A DNA stretch of 64,000 nucleotides from contig NW_017567005.1 of NCBI RefSeq assembly GCF_001661265.1, positions 62,001 to 126,000 of the forward strand. Reading direction: 5' to 3'. Both the position numbers and the translations under genes were made by a program. This document shows positions 1 to 12,500 of this stretch, one piece after another (positions within the stretch are counted from its first letter, which is position 1; the number at the start of each line of letters is the position of its first letter). This DNA is from Saitoella complicata NRRL Y-17804 (Eukaryota; Ascomycota; Saitoellomycetes; Saitoellales; Saitoellaceae). A model generated the notes under the pieces. It made no database searches. It had not been told where the DNA came from and saw nothing but the letters and a program-made list of their open reading frames with translations.

Positions 1-1539
1 AGGGCGTCGCGGAAGCTTTGGAGGGCGTTGGACATCTGCGGGGAGGGCGGGGCTTGAGTTCCCTGTTGGACCCGGAGTTCGCGCTCATGCATCAAGCTGT
101 CAGCGACTTGACCAAGAACAGAGAGCTGCGCGCGAGCGTAGTTCGCTGTCGTGCCGAACGTGTCTTTGTACGGCTCAATGACAGACTCAGGCTCAGATCC
201 CGCAAGCGAATCCGCCTCCGAGAGCGCCATAGACGTCAAACTCGCCGTACGACGCAAATCACCCGACGAAGCATCATTGATCTCCGATTGAATCAATCCC
301 GGGAGAGGCGACGGTGGTGCATCACCAGCACCACCCCCAGCCCTCCGACTACTATCCTTCGCATGCTGAATCGCCGCAGTCAACGCCCAAGCCCACCGAT
401 TGGCCTCAACCGGATGATTCGCCCTTAAGTGATACCTCACACTACCCTTCCCCGTAATCTCAAAACGTTGCTTATCCTGCTTATCCAGATTCAAGCTCGC
501 GTACTTCATATGGATCGAACCCCTACACGATCGCTGCGCGTCGTCTTGGTTCTTGTAGTAGGATAGTACGTCGTTTTCGAGGACAAACCAGCGGAGTTTA
601 TAACCTGTCGTGTAGTTTGTCCATTTCTTCAGGTAGCCGGCCATTTTTATGGGTTCGCCGGGGGTTGTGGTCACGACGCTTTGGGCGGCTGGGGAGCGCT
701 TTAGAACGTGCTTGATTTTGTCGTCTTTTGTGACTTCCCATGGGAGTTTGCCTTTCTTGTCACGACGGAAGGGGTCTGCGCCGCGGTCCAGGAGGAACTG
801 AACGAGCTCCAGGTTTTTGGCCTTGGCGGCATCGTGAAGAAGGGTTGATCCAGTTTCAGGATCTTGACGACTGACTTCGCATAGACTCACTGCGCGAGGG
901 TTTGTGAACAATTGCTCCACACCTTGAAGATCACCGGCCTGGACCAACTGCTTGAAGCGGTTGCTGACGAAGTCGGTGTACTGAGCACGCGACAACTGCA
1001 TCGTATCCGCCAATTCAGGCGTAGTAGCAACCTGGAATGGCTGCTTGCCATCATTGTTCGGGATCGTGTCATTGACATTACTCTGCTGCATCAAAAGCTG
1101 AACCACGTCATCACGAGCCAACGCCGCCGCAAGGTGAAGCGCTGTATTCCCATCCTTGTCCTGCGTGTTAATGTCGACGATGTTCTTTAAGATAATGTGT
1201 TCAACGACTTGGTGAGACGCACATTGTACAGCAAGGTGAAGAGGCGTAGAGATATCCGAGCTCGTCCGCGATCCAGTGGATGCTCGTGGCCCGTCATTGC
1301 TCTGAGCCGTGTCTGCCAAGTATTGTTGCAGCGCACGATCAATTGCCTGTGCATCACCTGAGCGCAAAGCCTCCAGCGTCCTATACGTCTTTAACGATTC
1401 CTCTACACCCGCGGATTTGGATAGTCGGATCGTGTTGGCACTCAAGGCGTTTGCGGAGTTCATCCTTGCATGCCTAGACGCACAATGTTAGCTACAACGC
1501 GATCCACAGAGCCTGGTAAGAGAGAAAAACATACGCCAT
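1..1539 (-). CDS. Oxysterol-binding protein, Osh1/Osh2 type (partial)
   Basis: Only the N-terminal part of this lipid-transfer protein is in the window; the gene runs off the left edge before any sterol-binding ORD domain. Seen: ankyrin repeats (for example TPLHLAVQCASHQVVEHII and NTALHLAAA, then TLLHDAAKAKNLELVQFLL), followed by a PH domain beginning MAGYLKKWTNYTTGYKLRWF and ending ANRWAWALTAAIQ. This ankyrin-PH order and the KWTNY...GYKLRWFVLE core are those of fungal Osh1/Osh2 and animal OSBP, which move sterol and PI4P at membrane contact sites. I infer a 5-nt first exon (1535-1539, ATGGC), a 61-nt intron 1474-1534 (donor GTATGT, branch GCTAAC, acceptor TAG) and exon 2 from 1473. Without that exon, translation would start at the ATG at 1463. 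The family is secure; the tiny first exon is an inference. Confidence 0.85.
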
Positions 1540-1783
1540 GCTTCGTTTTCGTTGGTGGTTGTTGGATCTGCCCAGGTTATCCATGGTGATTGAATCCCTG
1601 GGGTCGGGCCGTCTCCGTAGCTTGACTTTGGGCGTATAGAGTTTCCGCGCATGCACGTACGCCCATGACGCTGTGCAGCAGATCCCCAAGTTACCAGGGT
1701 TTCGGGTAAATAATGTATTCAACGAAAAACGCCTGATCTCTCCTATGATATCAAGGTATCTTTATGCTAGAATGCTCCATTCA

Positions 1784-4700
1784 TCATCTTAGTTCATCGT
1801 CCTCCTCGTCGACACCATTCTCCTCCCCTTCATCCGAAAGCTTCTCGATCACGGGTTTCTCGTCCGTCTGCACTCTCATCAAGAGAGCATTGATTTTGTG
1901 ATTCTCTCCCCTTGATAAGCTCTTCATCATCTGTACTTCCCGCTTTTCCTGGACTAGCCTTCTCAGAGACTTGGTCAGAAACCCTGCCAGCATGTCAACT
2001 GCCCACGAGTCAGGCACCTTCCGAAGGACGTCAGCAACATCAAAATAAGCACAGTACTTCTCCAATAGGTCAGATGTCTGTGTCATTTGCTCATCTCTGT
2101 TCTCCAATGCTAGGAGCTCCGAAAGCAGCATAGTGAAGAGCTCGCGCCGAACCTTTGCAGCCTCCGCTCCACGTACTGGTCGCTTCAGCTCAGACATGGA
2201 GAGGCCACCATGCAAACAGTAAATCTCAGCACCCTGGAAGTCCTTCAGGTCATGACACAGCAGTCGTAGTGCATCTACGTGCCGCCCAAACTTGCCGTAC
2301 AAAATCACCAACTCCGCTGGCAACAAACTCTCACGCTGCTGCACGCTCTCAAAGAAGTCTTGAGCTTCGTAGTGAACATCCGCCTGCAAAAAATCTAGCA
2401 GCTTCAACCTGGTCTGCACGAATTTCTTGTAATCTTGGTCTCCAATTGACGAGACTGTTTCCTGCAAGAAGCCAATGAATGACGGCTTCGGCCTGGACGC
2501 TGCCCGAAACTGCGATACCGAATATTCCACCTGTGTCCGAATGTCCTCATTCTCCAGCCTCGTCAAAATATCCTCAGCATACAACGCAACCAGATCATTC
2601 TGATACACCGGATTCTTCACGCCCTGCTCAAACATCAGATGCTCGAGATAGACCTTCAGCCCCGCCCGACTTTCCCGTCTCAGCTTCTCAATGACTACAT
2701 CCACCTCAACCACGAATTTCTTCTTCGGATCAGGGGCCAAAAGTACCTGTACACCTAGTTCCGGATTCCGTTTTACGAGCCACATGGCGTACTCCCACCA
2801 TAACTCACCATTCCGGACTTGGTTGATGAGGTATTCCTTCAGCCGTCTTTCGCCATCTTTGAATTCGTCGTCTGCCCATTCTCCTTCCAGCATCTTCCTC
2901 CACGTCTCGAGAACCTGCGCAACCATTTTTCGACTCTGGTATAGTCTACTCAATGCATAGTACTTCTTACCCTGTTGTAGCAGACTCACGGCCTCATCGA
3001 GGTCATCGACACCAGAATCGACAAAGTCGTAAAGTGCAACCCTGTCCTGCTGAACATTCGGGTCAAGCTCGAGTAAGAGATGTAGAAGAACCCGATCGAC
3101 CATTGCGAATGCTTTTCGTGCTTCGTCCCCTGAGCCAACACTCCCGAACCCCTTCTTCTCACGGAACTTCTGGAGATATTTCCGCAACATTTCGCGTGCG
3201 TTGAACCTCAGCGTCTGCTTCAATCGTTCATTGTTCTCCTCCTCTTTGCCCATATGTGCCCTGATAATATCATCAATCGTTCCCAAATCCTCAACAACAC
3301 TTCGTACACCCTGATAAACCCACACACTCCCCTTTTCAACCCCAAACTCGGGCCACAACGCCCCAACCAACCTCGGATCCACACTCCCTTTCTCCAACAA
3401 CGCCAACGCATGCTCGAACAACGTCTCCTCAATATACAAAAACGCAGCTTTCTGATGCACGAACGTCATCTCATGATACAATCTCTCCGGATTCATATCT
3501 TCGGGTCGCATGTTGAATATTGCGTCTTCGGCCATGACTAAGGCTTCTTCGATACGTTTTTGGTCGAGGAGTGCGTTGACGTGGAGGAAGAGGGGGGCGC
3601 TAAGGAGGGTCGAGATGGAAGTTTGGGTGGTGATGAAGAGGGAGGTTGTGGTTAAGGATATCCGGCGGACGGCTTCAATCTCTTCCCATATTCTTGCGCT
3701 GAGCTTTTCGTCTAGTTCGTCTTCTGGTTGGACGTAGCGGACTTGTGCGAGTTTGTCAGCTAGGGCTTGTGAGAGGATCTTGTATCCACCCGCAATATGT
3801 CGAACGCTGGTTGCGTTGTCCAATTGCGGTGCCTTCACGGTTTGCACAAGTTCCTGTGTGTTTATGCTGTGTACTTGTAACGACCCATCCTTAAATAGCG
3901 CCACAACATGTGGATCCTCAAAAGTAATGTCAATAGGATACTCGTCCCACATCAATGTCCCACGGGTGACCTCGCCGTCCAGATTGACGAGAAGTCCAAT
4001 TGCAGGACCCATGCCCTCTGGACTCGCGCTCGTCACCAAGAACTCATCAGCGCCGATACCGACCACCATTGGCTTGACTACCGTTGTGCCCGTCATTTGT
4101 GCCAGGAGGGTCGCTGCGCCCGGTGATGAGGCAAGATCATCGCCCTGGACGACAGGGAACAGAGGGATCTTTCCCAGATTATCCAGATCAATGAGATCGT
4201 AGCTTCGTGCATTTGCCACACATGCAATGCTTCCTCTCTGAGCAGCCACCAATGCGTTCGGGTAATCGACGTCATGAACCAATTGCACGTCTTCCTGCGA
4301 CAATCTGATAACGCGCAACAGCTTCCGCGTCAGAACGGTGAGCGTCACCGAGGATGTATCGTTGGTATTTGCGTTGAGGTCAAGGCATACGCCGTTGACA
4401 CCTTTGATACGTGTTTCGGTTGCCGGCGTCAACTCTGGTAGAACGTGGAAGCTGAGGGTTGTGTTGCATAGGATGACAGCGCGCGATATTTGTGGCAGTA
4501 AAAGCATAGATGTAATTGGCTTTCCGGAGATGACTGTCTGCTGTGATGCAACCAGATAGGACGGCATGACCTGAACAGTCCGATCAATCAAGCTCATCGG
4601 CAGACATAGGGGAGTCAATTGCATACCTTGTCCGTCGAAACGCCGGGATCCTCGACATAATGTATGATCTGACCATCACTTGTGCCGACATACAGGTTTT

Positions 4701-4836
4701 CCTCTATGCTCCCGATTAGTCTCGGAGTGAACCAAGGCAGACACTTGTATAACATACCCCATGCCTCCACGCACGTAATCCGCTGATGCCGCCCTTGTGC
4801 ATCTTCCAGGATTGTTTGGAGCGTGTAGGGCTCCAT
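1784..4836 (-). CDS. VPS3: CORVET subunit Vps3 / TGFBRAP1-like
   Basis: Exons 4758-4836, 4703-4627 and 4570-1784 join in frame to 980 residues. Introns are 54 and 56 nt with GTATG donors. The N-terminus is a CNH/beta-propeller region (LYVGTSDGQIIHY near residue 40). A long alpha-solenoid follows. The segment ELGVQVLL...GLKVYLEHLMFEQ matches the pattern of animal TGFBRAP1 (VGVQVF...LVKYLEHLVIDK), and PDSWAVDMLAGFL matches PDTWSVQLLCPFL. This family tethers early endosomes through Rab5 as part of CORVET. The protein ends in an acidic tail, without the cysteine-rich end seen in TGFBRAP1. Vam6/Vps39 is the main alternative, but the solenoid fits TGFBRAP1/Vps3 better. It shares an 81-bp promoter with the CASP gene. 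Vps18, another CORVET subunit, lies about 45 kb away. Confidence 0.8.
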
Positions 4837-4917
4837 TGCTGTCGCTGTCTTGGCCGAGCGTGTTGGGTATACGGTACGCGCTTAGGTATCGATAAAGGCC
4901 TGCAACGTCACACCAAC
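4837..4917. promoter_or_regulatory. 81-bp shared divergent promoter (VPS3/CASP)
   Basis: Only 81 bases separate the two start codons, so both promoters and both 5' leaders must overlap here. The stretch holds an ACGTCA CRE-like core at 4905-4910 and an AT-containing GATAAAGG at about 4890-4898. No canonical TATA box is visible for either direction. That this is the promoter is an inference from the layout. Confidence 0.55.
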
Positions 4918-7159
4918 ATGGCCGACACGGAACAGACGACCTTCAATGCTGCTCTGTCGATATGGCGAGGTTTGTTTCTCAATCATTTCGCTTGGATCGA
5001 GGCTGATTGCTCCTAGATATCGCCCTGTCGTCGTTGCAGAAGACGCTTGATGAGCAAGGGCTGGAGATCATCGAGGCACAGAAAGAATCCGTAGCTAGCC
5101 GGAAGGAGATTGCTACAAAGACGAAAGGTAGGCATAGAGCGTCAGTACCTGTTACTGAAGTGACCCCGACTTATTCCGTGTCCTACAGAGTTCCGGAAAC
5201 TTCCTGATGACGAAAAGTTGCTCGAGGTCAAGGGCCTCCTCAAACTCTATCAGACGGAGATCGACAGCCTCACGAAGCGAGCAAAGAACGCCGAATCTCA
5301 TTTTTTGTCGCTCTACAAAGTTGTGGGAGAGGCTCCTGATCCGTATCCGTTGCTCGAGGCTACTCTCGACCAGGCGGTGAACTCGGCTGAATTCGACAAG
5401 CTGAAGGAAGAAAACGCGTCTCTGAAGGCAAAGTTTACCAGCCAGGAGGACATTGATGACCTGAAGGCCAAGCTAGCAAAGGCCGAATCCCAAATCGAGA
5501 CCACCGCGAAGGAGAGGGAGGATGCCAAGGAACAGGAGCTGAAGGCTCTGATCCAAGAAAAGGAGAGGAATTGGGCGGAGAAGGAAGCTTCACTGACTGC
5601 TCAGGCGCAAGGATCACGGGAACAGGTAAAGGAGCTTAAGGCCGAGAAGGAGATTGCACAGGCCCGTGCCGCTGTTCATGACGCCAAATTCGATGAGGGA
5701 GTTGCTGGTCGCTTGGCGGAGCTTGACATCGTCATCGGCGACCTTGAACGCGCAAACCTCCGTGTTACGGAAGTTTCCAAGAGGAATGAGGAGCTCGCGT
5801 CCGAAGTTGCGGCACTGAAGTCAGGTCGTGGTACGGCTTCCGAAGAACGTGCTCAACAACTCGATGCACGTGTGAAGGAGCTTGAGGAGGACTTGGAGAA
5901 GGTTTCGAAGACGCTGCAAAAGGCGAAGGAGGACAGAGAGATGACTGAAGGTGACTTGAAGAAGAAGATTGCTGCGTTGGAGAAGGATCTGGAGAGGAAG
6001 GGTGAGGAGGCTGAGAGTTTGCGGAAGAAGTTGAGGGAGTTCGATGATTATGATGAGATTAAGAGGGAACTCGAGATGTTCAAGGCGGTCGAATTCAACA
6101 CGGGTGATTCTGACGATGAAGAAGAGGAACCTAAGCCTTACAACACCCAAGGATCGGCAGGAGCTGCAGACTCCGGCAATCAGTCCTCCTTGGAAAAGGC
6201 TCTTCATGCACGGAACAAGAAGCTGACATCGGAGCTCACTGTCCTTCGTGTTTCCCAAAACGACCTTCAGTCGCAGCTTGCCTCCCTCGAAACTGAACTT
6301 GCCCGTCTCACGCACGACCTTGACGAGCAGCGCGCTCTGAACTCCAAGCTGGAGAACGACTTGCTCCAAGTCAACGACGCTAAGACTCCAGGTGGTGGAG
6401 GAAGTGTTGCTGGACGTACTAACGCAGGATGGACCGTCTCTGGTTGGACAACCGCAGGTAGGACGGAACGTGCTGGTGGCGGTCGAGTCAGTCCTACATC
6501 GTCGATCATCGGCTTGCGCGACGATGCACCTCTCTCCTCCCTTAAAATCCCAGGGTCCGATGGCGGAAACGCTGGAATCCTTCCTATTGTAACGCAACAG
6601 CGTGATCGCTTCCGTGCCCGTGCTGCCCAATTGGAGGAAGACCTTCGGAAACAAAATGCGACCATTGCACAGTTGAGGAGTGAAGTCGAGGGATTGCAGA
6701 AGGACAACGTGCAACTCTACGAGAAGACGAGGTACCTCTCGCAATACCGTGAGACCAGCGGCGGTGTGCGACGGACGAGGGCAGAGGAGTTGGCTTTGGA
6801 CGATCTGGAGGGTGGGAACAAGTACGGAAAGGCTTACGAACAAAGCGTTAACCCATTCGAAGCATTCCGCGGCAAGGTTTGTACCGGATGTACACTTCTC
6901 TGTTTGAGACGTGGCTAACTGCTACAAACAGGAATCCGCACGTGCACTCTCCTCACTTAACGGTTTCGACAAGATCGTTTACTCTATGTCACGGATGGTA
7001 CTTGCGAACAAGGTCACTAGGAACCTGTTTGTAGGTTACTCGGTCTTCCTGCACTTATTGGTGATGATGTGTTTGTATCGCTTAACGTTGATGGAGACAG
7101 AAACAGCCACAGGAGCAGGAGGAGCGTGGATGGTGCAAGATGAGAATGGTGCAATGTAG
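4918..7159 (+). CDS. COY1: Golgi membrane coiled-coil protein CASP / Coy1
   Basis: Four exons (4918-4969, 5017-5127, 5189-6876, 6932-7159) give 692 residues; all introns are 47-61 nt. The N-terminal motif W(R)DIALSSLQKTLDEQG, the EFRKLPDDEKLLEVKGLLK segment and DLERANLRVTEV match CASP/Cux1 proteins. The centre is a long coiled coil. The conserved CASP tail is present: RDRFRARAAQLEEDL, NPFEAFRGK, then FDKIVYSMSRMVLANKVTRN and one C-terminal membrane segment (about residues 640-665). CASP/Coy1 is a tail-anchored golgin of intra-Golgi vesicle transport. The first two exons were found by reading across introns; they restore the conserved N-terminus, so I trust them. Confidence 0.93.
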
Positions 7160-7810
7160 GAATTGATAGTGGAATATATCGGACATACAGGATCGTCTGG
7201 GAAAGTCACAACCTCCGTTGTTTACAATAGGCCTAGGATGTTGACGTAGTTCGGTCCAGAACATATCATAATCATCTACAGGTTGCAAGGTCGTACATGA
7301 GCTACGTCTTTAGGGCACTCTAAGCACTGAGCATGCTAGAAGACCGAACGCAAGCGTTTGTGTAGCACCGGCGTATCTCGATAACATATGAGGGCAAGCA
7401 TCGTGGATGAATTCGTTGACCTCGAGTTCTCATGCCTTGGTTGACTGTGTGTGAAGATCAATAATCGAGCAAGTGCCGCGCAAAGAGATCGATGAGGTCC
7501 GTCGAATAGCAGCATGCTGGCAATCGGGCGGGTGTATCGTCGCGGGCGCATGTCGTACCCTTTGTCGCAAGTCGAAAAACCGCACATTCACACAAATCCT
7601 CAAACATCGAACATTGACACGGAACGGAACATTTTCACACTGAACCAACAAGAAAGTTTCGTATTCCATAACCGTCAGAATTGGATGCCCCCAAAAAACG
7701 CCCCGAAACAAAGATCAGATCGAAAATCCGAGAACGAAAGGCGAAAACTCCTCGCTTGTCCAGTCCACGCACATGTAATAGTCGAACAACTCCAAGAGCC
7801 CGTAAGGCGC
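7160..7810. other. Convergent 3' intergenic region, nothing recognised
   Basis: This stretch lies between the 3' ends of the CASP and eL39 genes. It should contain both 3' untranslated regions. Short open frames occur on both strands, but none has a recognisable domain and they overlap one another. I saw no tRNA, repeat or transposon signature. Confidence 0.5.
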
Positions 7811-8429
7811 TTAGATGTTCAACTTGGTGCGGCGCCAGTGTCTATGAATCAAAAATCAGTAACTGAGGTGGTGGAGGGGTAAGGAAGAGGTGCACGAACC
7901 TGCGCTTGGCGTTGTACTGGATCTTGTTGTCAGTCCTCAAGCGGATCCACTGGGGGATGGGGCGGTTCTGCTTAGCAGCCTTGGCGAGCTTCTGCTTGGT
8001 ACGGAAAGTCTTGTTGGAAGGCTATGATGGAGGTCAGCAAACGCGTTCAAGTATGTAAATGATTCTGCTGTGTAGATGCTGTCCAGCTCAGGAGAGAGAA
8101 CGAGAAACGAGTAAGTCGATGGTTGAGGTATCGCAGGTGGTCGAGCGCCGTTCTTCAGTAATTGTCGAAGAAAGATGTTGCGCAGTTGTTTCCGAGCCGA
8201 TCCCCCATCAAATTCCTCCGTTCTTTCAGCACACAGCATCACTCCCGGCAATCATTCGCCTGGTGTCGTCCCCACCCCTCCCCCGACCGTCCTCGACCAC
8301 GCACACCGTCCACACATCCATCCCCCTCCGCACCCCAAACCCACCCCAAACCGACACGAATCGACTCGTCTCGTTGTTCTCTCTCTCATTCTGGCAGCAT
8401 CACAGCAGCAAAAGGACAATACGGACCAT
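7811..8429 (-). CDS. RPL39: 60S ribosomal protein eL39
   Basis: The exons 8021-7900 and 7841-7811 encode a nearly complete eL39 ([33 protein letters not shown], then [12 protein letters not shown] and stop). With a one-codon first exon the protein is 51 residues, exactly the family's length. eL39 is a small basic protein lining the ribosome exit tunnel. The acceptor CATAG before CCTTCC (8022-8024) requires an upstream exon ending in ATG. The only ATG-GT found upstream in a suitable place is at 8427-8429 (donor GTCCGT). This gives a first intron of about 405 nt, far longer than others in the window. The body of the gene is certain; the first exon is a reasoned guess. The second intron is 58 nt (7842-7899). 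Confidence 0.9.
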
Positions 8430-9541
8430 TCTGACTGATTTTTGGTGGACTTGTCGACGAACGGATTCAGCCACACTCTGTGAAGCAAACTTTGGTGGTA
8501 AGGGACGCTTGTGCAGGTGAAGTGTGGCTGGGAGCGCTGGTAAACAGAGAGGAAAGCGGAGCAGAAATTCGATCATTCAGGTTAGAAAAGGGTTGGAAAA
8601 CTTCAAGCCAGCTCTCTAAGGGCCGCGATAGCCGCGATAGCCGCGCGCCTACTCTCAGGAATCGTTGAGGACACTTGGCTGCGTGGACAACCGTGGGAAA
8701 GTTGCATCGCATACGTACAGCCTCTTTCCCTCCTGCGATATGGTAAAGTCCAAACTCCAGATGACCGGGCTTTACCGTCTCATTTTTACCACAGCAACCG
8801 CAGTATCTTCCCATGGACCCTGCTTTGCAAGCGAATATCAACGCCCCCATTCACCTTCAAGGATGCCGAATAGTCCGTACACCCAAGATGCGGGCCTCCC
8901 ACTAGACCCAACCTACACCTCATGCGCGCCGCTGATTGGCCGCGCTGCATCCCGTTCTCTCGCCTGGTCAACAGCTCAGCAAAGACTCAGATGCCGTCAG
9001 ATGTTCAAGTTTATTGTTGGGAAGGGGTAGCAAGGGTTTTGGAGGTGTGGAGGGTCGACATGAGCGCAGAGGGACCTTGTGATCTCGCCGAGAATCATGT
9101 CGCGTTTGGCCGCATGGACTGAGACAGAGCACCCTTTTGACCTGGCAAGGTCATTGAAGGCGATTAGGTATCACATTCCAACATTTAAGAAGAGCTACCC
9201 ATACATATTTTCCTGTAAAAGGCGGTGGTGTCACGACCTTCTCACGATTTTCGCCTGTTCATACGACCGTATGCAGGTTTTAGGCCGCGGGTGCGAGTCT
9301 ACTCGTCGACCGCATCCCTCAAACATCCAAAGTTTCACGCTCACCGACAAATCAACAATCTGTCGCCCGACCTCAGAAGCATTTTATCCAGATAGAGCGA
9401 TATTTTCCGAGTCGGATCATATCGGCAAGTACGCCCTACACCCTCTCCGGCGTCGCGGATAATCGGACAAAGTCGTACAAACAGCTCCTGAGGACACGAC
9501 GTGATATCCGGCCTTACACATTTTTGCCCACGTGAACGGGG
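8430..9541. other. 1.1-kb divergent intergenic region
   Basis: This region lies between the starts of the eL39 gene (minus) and the AT-hook/Sds3-like gene (plus). It should carry both promoters. A short direct repeat of CCGCGATAG occurs near 8624-8645. A CACGTG E-box-like hexamer occurs near 9530, just before the next start codon. Open frames of up to about 127 codons exist on both strands, but show no domain and no family resemblance. No TATA box, tRNA or transposon was recognised. Confidence 0.45.
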
Positions 9542-12500
9542 ATGACGGACGGTTCTGGGACCTCATCAGCTTCGGTTGTGTCGTATCGGGGGAATCCTCG
9601 TGGGCGGCCAAGGGGATCTGTGCTGGGGAGAGGAGGGCGTCCTCGTGGGCGTGGGTCAACAGTCGCGACTGTTAGCAGAACATCAACACCAAGATCTAAC
9701 GCCGGGAGCGAGGCATCGGCAGATTCGAATGATGAGGACGCTAGAAATTCTGGTCTGAGAACGAGTACGCGGGTTCGGAGGACGAGGATGGCGTTGGATG
9801 AGAGTGATGATGATTTCGGATCAGCGGCTGAACCGCGTAAACGGAGACGAATACAGCGCGAAGGTAAGCTAAAAGTGCATTATAATAACCAAAAAATAGT
9901 TCCAGGTAGTCCTTGTCATTGGATATGATGATCTGGACTAGTTGGGGCTGAGGCGATCTTGGAGGGGATGTGGTCCGGGATCAACAAACAATAATACAAC
10001 GAGCATAATTCAAAGGACAAAGCTAACTATCGCTGACATAGGGTCCTTCGACGATGCTGTAAGCAATGCACCGAAAGTGAAGAAGTTCACCACCACGCCG
10101 GACGTGCCCAAATTCGGTGCCGTTGCCCAATTGCAGCATGTCATGCAAGTGAAGAGAGCGCGAATGAAAACTTTGTCAGGCCGATTTGAGAAGCTTGTGA
10201 GGGCTTTACTCTTGCATACTGATGCTGCACTTACCGAGGAGATCAACGCGCTGGAACAGGGTGAAACTACTAAAAATGTCGAGGCGGCGGTTGTTGAGTT
10301 GGAGAGGGAACAGGAACGGAAGTTGGAGTTTGCGAGAAGACGATACGAAATGCAAAAAATGGAGTTGCATCGACGGCATAAGGGTGAGAATCGATTTGCT
10401 TGGGGTGATTTCTTGGTGAGTACCGTCCTGACGTGACGCGAATAAATCCAGTGCTAACATACCTCATAAAGAACAAGAGATCGCAATTGAGAAAAGCCAT
10501 GATGGAACATCTAACTCGAAAAATCTCACGGCTGAGAATTGAGAGGAAAGCGGCTGATCTCGAAGTTGAGCTGGACTTGCGACGAGATACGTTCAGGAAC
10601 AAGCTGCTGGAACAAGATGATCACCGGAAACTCAGTTCTGCTTTCTTCGGAGCACGCGATGAGCCGCTTGGTGCTACGGCCAAGGAGGCAGAAGAGGACT
10701 TGGAGGCGATGAATGAGGGATGGGAACGGTCACCCACGCCGATGTCCATGGATAGTGAGGGCAATATCGACGAGTTGGAAGAGGAGTACGATGAGTTGGA
10801 AGCTCTACTCGGGATTTTCCGGAGAGCTGCATGGGAGAAGGGCGAGGAGTATTGTCATGGATTGGATTTATTGTTGGCAGGAATGAAGGCGGACGAGCAG
10901 CTACAGCGGCAACTGAGCGCAGCACCGGCGTTGCCGCAAGTACCGCATATTCCACCCGGAGGGTTCCTCATCGCACATCCTCCGGGTCGTCCTCCGACGC
11001 TTCCTCCCGGCGCACGGATCCAGTACGTCATTTCGGGTCCTCCGCCGCCTGGGCAGGTCATCATGAACGCCTACCCCGGTTCTGCACAACAATATGCCCC
11101 TCCGACACCCAAGTACCCGCCTCTTCCGGATTACTCCAATCGATTCCCCCCCAACCAGTCGGCCAACACTGTGCCTACCAACGCGTTCTTTCCGTCCGGT
11201 TCTCCTTACCCACAGGGCTTCCCCAGCACACCACCGCAAAATGTTAGACCGTCATACTCCCCTATGCCTTTCCCGACCACTACTCCAGACAGAGACATCC
11301 AAAATTCCGCCTTGGCTCAGTTGTCTGAGTTTGCTTCGAAGATCCCTCCACGGCCTACGAACCCATTCGAGGCACTGGCGCAAGTCGCAGATGTCGCGGC
11401 AAAGACCTCCGTCGTTGCTGCACCAGAGATGGACCCAAAGTCGTGGGCTGAAGGTTTGTTCGCTGCTATGGGTACACAATCTGCGCAGAAGACGGCAACG
11501 CCGAATCAACCTCGACCAACCTACACGGTGCGCATCACTCCGGCCGGTTCGACACCTGGACGTCCAACCCCGCCTCCTGCTCGATTTGATGCGCCCAGGG
11601 CTCCACCACCTGTGATGACGTTGGGTTCGTCTCCGGCTGCGCAGCCAGCGCCTGAGGTAGCTCCGCCAGTATCTCCATCACCGACTCCCATTCCACCGGC
11701 CCTCGCTGATCGACGGGAATCTTTGGAATCTCGGCGCACAGAGGACAGACGGATGAGCGAAGCCCTCTCAATCGGAGAAGCACCGGTTGTAGCACCGATA
11801 ACGTCACCTCCTGTGTTCCCTCCAGCGATACAACCATCTGCCTTCTCTGGGTGGACAAGGCCGAAGTCAGCAACACCGACTGAGAGGACGGGTATTCCTC
11901 CGCCGACCAGCAATGACGGCAGTCGCAGCACATCTCAAAGGGTCTCTCCAGAGAAAGCCCCGGAAAGCCCCGCTGTGGAATTTGCGCAGGTTGTCCGTAG
12001 TCCGGCACGCTCGGACGACTTAGACCACCACGATTTCCAAGCGATCGAAGCATTTGATGAGAAAATGGAGGACGCTGACCCGGCTCCCGAGCCCGTCGAA
12101 GATTTTGACCAGCCTATGGAGGAAGCGGCCGAACCTGCGGAAAGTCCTAAAGGTCCCGCGATGGGTGAGTTTACCACTGCCATGACGGCACAACCACAGA
12201 ATTTAGCAACAGCAGATGCTGATGCGCAAATCAACCAGTTTTTCGATATTCCGCGGACCCCGAGTGAGCAACAACATGTGACCGAGGGAATAGGTGAGAA
12301 GGAACAGGAGGCAGAAGAAGGTGAAACGGCGCGAGTGGGGAGTCCTGCAGGGTCTGATCGCACCATCGTCGAAGACTCACCCGAACCCCAACCCGAACAA
12401 GAACCCGAACCAGAACTGCTGGAGCAAGAGGACGAACACAGAGACGACGTACTCGCCCACCGCATCTCCCGCGAACGCGCAAGCTGGCTCGCCCGCCGCA

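Noticed and set aside
5821-6843. 340-codon minus-strand frame opposite the CASP gene
   Set aside because: It is the antisense shadow of a coiled-coil coding exon; its Leu/Val-rich composition follows from the opposite strand.
8467-8850. 127-codon frame on the minus strand with several cysteines (GRYCGCCGKNE)
   Set aside because: No recognisable zinc-binding spacing or family, and it lies in the region expected to hold the eL39 promoter. Probably chance.
9079-9462. 127-codon plus-strand frame upstream of the Sds3-like gene
   Set aside because: It starts at a non-ATG codon, has no domain, and does not join the downstream gene in frame through a plausible intron.
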